From assembly GCF_029872155.1 (NCBI RefSeq), contig NZ_JARXLA010000002.1, positions 62,001 to 126,000 of the forward strand: a stretch of DNA of 64,000 bases. The letters run 5' to 3'. A program made the position numbers and the translations under genes. The stretch's first letter is position 1; every line of letters begins with the position of its first letter. The DNA comes from Hyphomicrobium sp. D-2. GTDB lineage: Bacteria > Pseudomonadota > Alphaproteobacteria > Rhizobiales > Hyphomicrobiaceae. Below, piece after piece: positions 58,989 to 64,000 of the stretch. The notes below the pieces were generated by a model. It was not told the DNA's origin and did not search any database. It saw only the letters and a list, made by a program, of their open reading frames with translations.

Positions 58989-61217
58989 GTGCGTAAAGTT
59001 GCGTACGCGGCGCTATGTAGCGCCGCGATGGGTGTCCTGTTGTCCGATGCTATCGCACAGGAAGCGCCGGTCACGGCGGCAGGTGATATTTCGGCTTCGG
59101 AAGCGACACCGCTTCCGCCATTGGACGTGACGGCGCCATCGCAGCCGATCGTCAAGCGCAAGCCTAAGAAAACACAATCAAGCGGTTCGGGCAGTGCAGT
59201 AGCTACGTCCGATGGCATGGACGAAGGCATCGGCCTTGAGGACACGGCCGCGCCGCCGTCCGTCTTCACGCTCGGCCAGAACAGCATGATCGGCGGTTCA
59301 ACCGTTGGCAGCGAAGCCATCTGGACCTTCAACAAGCTCACGCTCGATCAGGCCGTCGCCATGGCGCCGGGCGTATCGATGAGCAACCTTGGCGGCTCGC
59401 GCAACGAACGCGACATCTTCGTACGCGGCTTCGACCGTTGGCGCGTGCCGCTGACGATGGACGGCGTGCGCATCTATCTGCCAGCCGACAACCGTCTCGA
59501 CATGAACCGCTTCCTGACGCCCGATCTGGCCGAAATCCAGATCGAAAAGGGCTACGTTTCCGTGCTCAACGGTCCGGGCGGCATGGGCGGTGCGATCAAC
59601 CTTGTCAGCCGCAAGCCGACGAAGGCATTTGAGGCTGAAGCGCGCGTTGGCGTCGTGTTTGACGGTGATCTGGAAGGCCGCAACGCCGTCAACAGCTACG
59701 GCATGATGGGTACGCGCAAGTCGGAAGGCTATGCGCAGATCAGCGGCACCATCGTCAGTCAGGACCACTGGAATCTGTCGAACGATTTCACGCCGACGCC
59801 GTTCGAGAATGGCGGTCTGCGCGATAATTCGGAGACTGAGGATTGGCGCATCAATGCCAAGGTCGGCTACACGCCGAACGCAACCGACGAATACGCCATC
59901 AGCTACACATCGCAGGCTGGTTCCAAGAGCGCGCCGCTACATATCGAAGGTGGCAACCGCTTCTGGAAGTGGCCGACGTGGGATATCACCAGCTTGGCTG
60001 GTTTCTCGCACACCAAGATTGGTGAGGCGTCCTATGTGAAGTCCAACGTCTATTACAACCAGCTCAACAACAATCTGCGGTCGTTCGACGACGCAACGTA
60101 TACGACGCAGTCGCTTGGACGCGGATTCAACAGCTGGTATGACGATTTCGCTTATGGCGGCATGGTCGAAGTGGGCACGCAGCTCATTCCGATGAACACG
60201 CTTAAGGGCTCGGTGCACTATCGCCTCGATAACCACAGCGAGTACGATCACAATCGCCCGGATCATTCCAGCGGCTATATCGAACCGAAGCAGGAAACCG
60301 AGGAGCGCAACTGGTACTACGCGCTTGAAAACACGTTCCACGCCACGTCCTGGCTCGACATCGTCGGCGGCGTCAGCAAGGATCACGCACGCCTGTTGAA
60401 GGCCGAGAAATTCAACAGCACGACGCGTCTCGTCGAAAGCTATCCGACGGGTGAGGGTGAAGCGTGGAACTGGCAGTCTGCCGTGATCGCTCGCTACAGC
60501 GACACCGGTAAGGTGCACGCCAGCGTTTCTAACCGCACGCGGTTCCCGAATATCTTCGAGCGCTTCTCGACACGCTTCGGCACCGCTGAGCCCAATCCGG
60601 ATCTCGACGCCGAAGAAGCCCGCAACTACGAACTGGGCTGGAGCGACACGTTCAATCGTCGCCTGCGTTTGTCCGGTGCGGTTTTCTACAGCGAGATCGA
60701 CAATGCGATTCAGTCGGTTCTGGTCAGAAGCTATCTGGACACCAACGGCAGCACGGTGCAGGTGACGCAGAACCAGAACGTCGGTGACGGCACGCACAAG
60801 GGCATCGAACTGGCGGTCGACTATGACCTGATGCCTGGCCTGCGCGTTGGCGGCAACTACACCTATCTGCGCCGCGAAATCCGCGATCCGTTGCGTCCGG
60901 GCCTGAAGTCTGAGAGCACACCGGAGCACGAGGGTTTCGTCTATCTGGCCTGGGATGCGATGTCGAACCTGACCATCACGCCTAGTCTGGAACTGGCAAG
61001 CGATCGTTGGAGCCTGGCAAGCCAGGGCGCTGACGCCAATCAGTTCATTCAGATCGGCTCCTACGCTCTCGTGAACCTCAACGTTGAATACCGCGTCAAC
61101 GAGATCTTCTCGGCCTCCGTTGGCGGTCGCAACCTCACCGACCAGAACTACATGCTGGTTGAAGGTTTCCCGGAGCCGGGTCGCCAGTTCTTCGCCAACG
61201 TGCGCGCAAGATACTGA
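58989..61217 (+). CDS. TonB-dependent receptor
   Basis: The 742-residue receptor has a signal (AALCSAAMGVLLSDAIAQ), a TonB-box-like LPPLDVTAP, a Lys/Ser-rich spacer (VKRKPKKTQSSGSGS), a plug with RNERDIFVRGFDRWRVPLTMDGVRIYLP and NGPGGMGGAINLVSRKP, and a barrel ending in FFANVRARY. GTG at 58989 has GGGGGG six bases upstream. It is preceded by the symmetric dyad and followed by a terminator. The substrate is unknown; the downstream exported protein and MauG-like gene hint at a metal or cofactor. Confidence 0.9.
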   Translation: MRKVAYAALCSAAMGVLLSDAIAQEAPVTAAGDISASEATPLPPLDVTAPSQPIVKRKPKKTQSSGSGSAVATSDGMDEGIGLEDTAAPPSVFTLGQNSMIGGSTVGSEAIWTFNKLTLDQAVAMAPGVSMSNLGGSRNERDIFVRGFDRWRVPLTMDGVRIYLPADNRLDMNRFLTPDLAEIQIEKGYVSVLNGPGGMGGAINLVSRKPTKAFEAEARVGVVFDGDLEGRNAVNSYGMMGTRKSEGYAQISGTIVSQDHWNLSNDFTPTPFENGGLRDNSETEDWRINAKVGYTPNATDEYAISYTSQAGSKSAPLHIEGGNRFWKWPTWDITSLAGFSHTKIGEASYVKSNVYYNQLNNNLRSFDDATYTTQSLGRGFNSWYDDFAYGGMVEVGTQLIPMNTLKGSVHYRLDNHSEYDHNRPDHSSGYIEPKQETEERNWYYALENTFHATSWLDIVGGVSKDHARLLKAEKFNSTTRLVESYPTGEGEAWNWQSAVIARYSDTGKVHASVSNRTRFPNIFERFSTRFGTAEPNPDLDAEEARNYELGWSDTFNRRLRLSGAVFYSEIDNAIQSVLVRSYLDTNGSTVQVTQNQNVGDGTHKGIELAVDYDLMPGLRVGGNYTYLRREIRDPLRPGLKSESTPEHEGFVYLAWDAMSNLTITPSLELASDRWSLASQGADANQFIQIGSYALVNLNVEYRVNEIFSASVGGRNLTDQNYMLVEGFPEPGRQFFANVRARY

Positions 61218-61236
61218 TCGATCCCGCCTCAACCCA

Positions 61237-61281
61237 GGTGCCGGCGCATGACACCCCGTCCATGCGTCGGCACCTTCTTTG
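61237..61281 (+). terminator. Terminator after the TonB-dependent receptor
   Basis: A 14-bp stem (GGTGCCGGCGCATG / CATGCGTCGGCACC, one G-T pair) with a 10-base loop is followed by TTCTTTG. It lies 20 bases after the receptor stop. If it is efficient, the downstream exported-protein gene needs its own promoter. Confidence 0.85.
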
Positions 61282-61378
61282 TTCACAAGGTGCTGATTGA
61301 CCCGCAAAGGCTTTCAGTGCTTTGGCATGTTAAACGTTCCTCTGCGCTCCCCCGGCGCATACCTTGCGGAGATTGACA

Positions 61379-61915
61379 ATGCGCAACACCAACAAGCCCA
61401 CCGTTTCCATGCTCGCCCTGTCTGCGCTGCTCGCCGGCGTTGTGATCGCAAGCCCCGCGATGGCCGATGAAGGCTGCAAGGGCTTCAAGTGGCCGGTCGA
61501 TACCGAGGTGGGTTGGCTGAAGGCTGACGATCATCTGCAGATCAAGAGCGGCGCTGAGATCGATCCGCAGCCGACGCGTGCGATTACACTTGAGCTTGAG
61601 CCGGCCAAGGACGTGAAGATGCCGGTGGCCGCCGGTGTGAAGCCGCAGGCCATTGGCGCGGGCACGTTCTCGGGCTGGTTCACGCTGCCGGCCGGTGTTA
61701 AGCCCGGCATCTATCAGGTTTCGCTGTCAACCAACGGATGGCTGGATGCTGCCCAGAATGGTCAGCTCATTCGCTCGAATGGGTTCACCGGCCGCCGTGA
61801 ATGCGATGTGATTCACAAGAGCGTGCGGTTTGAGTTAGGCGAAGGTCCGGTGACGATTCAGATCAGCGGCGCACCCAAGCAAACCGTGCTGGTAACCTTC
61901 AAGGCGGCTGAATAA
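61379..61915 (+). CDS. Exported protein of unknown function next to MauG-like and receptor genes
   Basis: The 178-residue protein has a signal peptide (SMLALSALLAGVVIASPAMA) and a mature domain with several conserved-looking Trp and Cys residues: DEGCKGFKWPVDTEVGWLKADDH, GTFSGWFTLPAG, TNGWLDAAQNGQLIRSNGF, GRRECDVIHKSVRFELG. I do not recognise the family. Two Cys could form a disulfide. GGAG lies 8 bases before the ATG. Position between a TonB-dependent receptor and a MauG-like enzyme is suggestive, as MbnH-type enzymes modify a partner protein, but this sequence does not look like MbnP. Confidence 0.8.
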   Translation: MRNTNKPTVSMLALSALLAGVVIASPAMADEGCKGFKWPVDTEVGWLKADDHLQIKSGAEIDPQPTRAITLELEPAKDVKMPVAAGVKPQAIGAGTFSGWFTLPAGVKPGIYQVSLSTNGWLDAAQNGQLIRSNGFTGRRECDVIHKSVRFELGEGPVTIQISGAPKQTVLVTFKAAE

Positions 61916-62131
61916 GGGCGCGCCAACTGCCGTGTCCCTCGGTTCTGCGATGCGCCCTGCGATGCTTCGGCGCGTGAATTGTTGCCGCCAAGGCGTTATG
62001 ACATGCTGCGGTGGCGGAAGGCTGTATGGCCCCCGCCACGCAGAGTTCAGGCGCTGGGAAACGGGGCAACACCGGCCGTGCCATTGATCGAAGTCAGCAA
62101 AATCGTCGGACTATTGCGCGGCGGGTGGCGG

Positions 62132-63331
62132 ATGCGTTTCGCCCACCCTGTGCTCGCGATGACGGCGGTTGCCATGCTGGCTTCGCTGTTCGGTTATCTG
62201 TTGAGCGGTTCGGTCCAGTCGCAAACGCCAGGTCCGCCCATCACCTCCGTTGAGGCGTTGGGCAGCGAACTGTTTGGCGACGTCAATCTTTCCCTGAACA
62301 GATCGCAGGCCTGCACAAGCTGCCACTCGCCGAACCTCGCGTTCACCGATCCGCGCATGGCGCCAGAGGTAGGCGGCGCGGTGTCGCTCGGCGGTGATTC
62401 AAAGTCTCTGGGTGAACGCAACGCCCCAACCGTCACTTACGCGGCGCACATGCCGGAGTTTCATATCAACGCCGCCGGCGAGCCGATCGGTGGCTTCTTC
62501 CTCGATGGCCGCGCCAAGACTCTGGCGGAGCAGGCTGGCGGCCCGCCCCTCAATCCGCTCGAAATGGGCATGCCCGATAAAGCCAGCGTGGTTGAGCGGC
62601 TGAAGGAAAATCCGCGTTATGTCGCCGCCTTCAACGCGCTGTTCGCGCCCGGCGTTTTGGATGACGTGGAGCAGGGCTATTCGGCGATGACGGCGGCGAT
62701 CGCCAGGTTCGAGAGCACGCCCGAGTTCTCAACCTTCGATTCCAGATATGATCGCTCCCTACGCGGCGAGGTGAAACTGACTGACCAGGAAGAATTGGGG
62801 CGGGTGCTGTTTTTCTCCGAGCAGTTCACAAGCTGCAGCGAGTGCCACAAGGGCAATATGTTCGGCGGCACCGAGAAGGAGCTGTTCAGCAACTTCGAAT
62901 TTCACAACATCGGCGTGCCGGCAAACCCGGCGCTGGTTGCCGCGACAGAGCGCGGCCCGGATGTTGGTCTCGCTGCCAATGCACATCTTGCGGCTGCAGG
63001 CGGCGATGCTGCTTCCATCTCTGCGCATCGCGGCAAGTTCAAGGTGCCGACGTTGCGTAACGTGGCCGTCACCGCGCCCTACATGCACAACGGTGTGTTT
63101 GAGGATCTGCGCACCGTGGTGCTATTCTACGACAAGTTCAACAATCGCAGCGCTGCGCGTCAGATCAACCCCGAGACCGGCAAGCCGTGGGGAGATCCTG
63201 AAACGGCTGAGAACATTTCAACGGATGATCTGGAGCGCGGGCGCGCAATGGATAACCGGCGCATTGATGCGATGGTGGCGTTTCTGAAGACGCTGACCGA
63301 CAAGCGCTTCGAACATCTGATCGCGCCATAG
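62132..63331 (+). CDS. Di-heme MauG/cytochrome c peroxidase family protein
   Basis: The 399-residue exported protein has two heme c sites, CTSCH (near residue 63) and CSECH (near residue 238), in the MauG/CcpA arrangement, with the segments ITSVEALGSELFGDVNLSLNRSQ, GGFFLDGRAKTLAEQAGGP, KFKVPTLRNVAVTAPYMHNG. The first hydrophobic segment LAMTAVAMLASLFGYLL is a signal anchor. It may reduce H2O2 or oxidise a partner protein. The start 62132 is the first Met before the anchor; the upstream frame is open but unlike the family. Confidence 0.9.
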   Translation: MRFAHPVLAMTAVAMLASLFGYLLSGSVQSQTPGPPITSVEALGSELFGDVNLSLNRSQACTSCHSPNLAFTDPRMAPEVGGAVSLGGDSKSLGERNAPTVTYAAHMPEFHINAAGEPIGGFFLDGRAKTLAEQAGGPPLNPLEMGMPDKASVVERLKENPRYVAAFNALFAPGVLDDVEQGYSAMTAAIARFESTPEFSTFDSRYDRSLRGEVKLTDQEELGRVLFFSEQFTSCSECHKGNMFGGTEKELFSNFEFHNIGVPANPALVAATERGPDVGLAANAHLAAAGGDAASISAHRGKFKVPTLRNVAVTAPYMHNGVFEDLRTVVLFYDKFNNRSAARQINPETGKPWGDPETAENISTDDLERGRAMDNRRIDAMVAFLKTLTDKRFEHLIAP

Positions 63332-63341
63332 TCATAACGGG

Positions 63342-63380
63342 ATCGGGCGCGCCGGATGTTGACCGCCGCGCCCGATTTGT
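63342..63380 (+). terminator. Terminator after the MauG-like gene
   Basis: ATCGGGCGCG (63342-63351) and CGCGCCCGAT (63367-63376) form a perfect 10-bp stem with a 15-base loop, followed by TTGTTCC. It is 10 bases past the stop. Confidence 0.8.
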
Positions 63381-63442
63381 TCCTTAGCAGCAAGCTTCAG
63401 ACAGCTGCTCCGCGCCCGCAAGGCTGCAAATGCCGTCGCGTT

Positions 63443-63979
63443 CTAGCGTCCGCGCAGCCGCTGGCTGATGTCCTGCGGGGATGGTGCCTCACCACCTCCG
63501 CCCTTGGTCAGATTATCAATCAAACCCGGCAGCGCTTTTGCCAGCTGAGATAGCAGGTCATCCTGGCTATATCCGGCCTTGTCGGCCATCTGCCCAACCT
63601 TATCCTGCCCAAGCGCATTGCCAAGGTGATCGGGTTGCACGGGTTTGTTTTCGCCTGCGCCCAGCCATGAGCGTACGACATCATCGAGGCCGGATGCCTG
63701 CAACTGTTCGAGCAGTGCACCCAGTCCGGCATTTAGATCCGGAATATCGCCTTGCGATGCAGCGTTACCGGCAGGCGGAGCAGGGATGTTGCCTGGAATG
63801 GGCAGCGGGCTCGGCTGCGCCTGTGGTGCGTTCTGCTGTGGCACGGGTTGCGGGGCCTGAGCCTGTGCGTTGGCATCGGCAGGGTTGCCGCCCAGAAGCT
63901 CCCGGAAGACGACGATGAGGGGCTGTGGAACATCGCCGTTCTGCTGTAGCTGCCGCAACGTGTCGTCAAGAAATCCCAT
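63443..63979 (-). CDS. YidB-like (DUF937) family protein
   Basis: The 178-residue protein starts MGFLDDTLRQLQQ and ends DDLLSQLAKALPGLIDNLTKGG, with the family segment LEQLQASGLDDVVRSWLGAGENKPVQPDHLGNAL. The middle (residues 33-80) is a Pro/Gln/Ala-rich linker. DUF937/YidB proteins are cytoplasmic and without a settled function. The start is 21 bases from the window end; ATG follows GTAAAGAT. Confidence 0.9.
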   Translation of the reverse strand: MGFLDDTLRQLQQNGDVPQPLIVVFRELLGGNPADANAQAQAPQPVPQQNAPQAQPSPLPIPGNIPAPPAGNAASQGDIPDLNAGLGALLEQLQASGLDDVVRSWLGAGENKPVQPDHLGNALGQDKVGQMADKAGYSQDDLLSQLAKALPGLIDNLTKGGGGEAPSPQDISQRLRGR

Positions 63980-64000
63980 GATCTTTACTCCATTACAGGT

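Noticed and set aside
61379-61915. MbnP identity for the exported protein next to the MauG-like gene
   Set aside because: The expected MbnP length and cysteine-containing pattern are not seen; context alone is not enough.
1-64000. tRNA, rRNA, CRISPR array, insertion sequence or prophage
   Set aside because: None found on reading: no clover-leaf-like segment with a TTCGA loop context, no spaced repeats of 28-37 bases in series, and no transposase or integrase-like protein.

Overview
The window looks like chromosome from a GC-rich, PQQ- and tetrahydromethanopterin (H4MPT)-using methylotroph, most like a Hyphomicrobiales alphaproteobacterium such as Hyphomicrobium. That placement is inferred from gene content; no rRNA or tRNA gene was seen. 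Most genes sit in tight, often 4-bp-overlapping operons with clear stem-loop terminators. No insertion sequence, prophage, CRISPR array or integrase was found.

Layout. 0-1 kb: the end of a small unknown gene and a universal stress protein. 1.2-6.0 kb: fhcB-A-D-C (minus strand), the formyltransferase/hydrolase complex that releases formate from formyl-H4MPT. 6.7-10.3 kb: a XoxF-like PQQ dehydrogenase with altered active-site residues, a XoxG-like cytochrome c and a rhodanese-like cysteine-motif protein. 10.4-15.5 kb: a small membrane protein and two divergent ABC transporters, one of the family linked to PQQ alcohol dehydrogenases and one of the taurine/nitrate type. 15.7-20.0 kb: methanofuran/pterin cofactor genes (mfnB, a folB-like gene, mfnE, DUF447, an MfnF-like gene, a HisA-like gene). 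20.2-26.9 kb: fae, a CitG-like gene, two ATP-grasp ligases, mch, mtdB and a beta-RFAP synthase. 27-28.7 kb: a pterin carbinolamine dehydratase, folK and a cytochrome c. 28.9-32.4 kb: pqqABCDE. 33.0-43.4 kb: assimilatory sulfate reduction (cysG-J-I, two TauE/SafE exporters, cysN-D-H). 44.1-45.2 kb: a double cold-shock-domain protein and a DUF192 protein. 45.4-51.4 kb: a cobalamin riboswitch, then a TonB-dependent receptor, a PepSY membrane protein and an MFS transporter. 52.2-56.5 kb: a copper-uptake locus. 56.6-58.7 kb: a VanZ-like protein and a sugar-nucleotide epimerase. 58.9-63.3 kb: a TonB-dependent receptor behind a symmetric DNA dyad, a small exported protein and a MauG-like di-heme protein. 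The window ends with a YidB-like gene.

How it fits together. Fae condenses formaldehyde with H4MPT, MtdB oxidises methylene- to methenyl-H4MPT, Mch hydrolyses it to formyl-H4MPT, and FhcABCD moves the formyl group to methanofuran and releases formate. The surrounding genes make the two C1 carriers. pqqABCDE makes the cofactor of periplasmic alcohol dehydrogenases. The receptor loci (cobalamin-regulated, copper, and one of unknown substrate) and the ABC transporters bring in metals or cofactors. The most unusual items are the XoxF-like protein that lacks the catalytic Asp and two further ligands, the MauG-like/exported protein/receptor module behind its dyad, and the riboswitch leader with two mutually exclusive downstream pairings.
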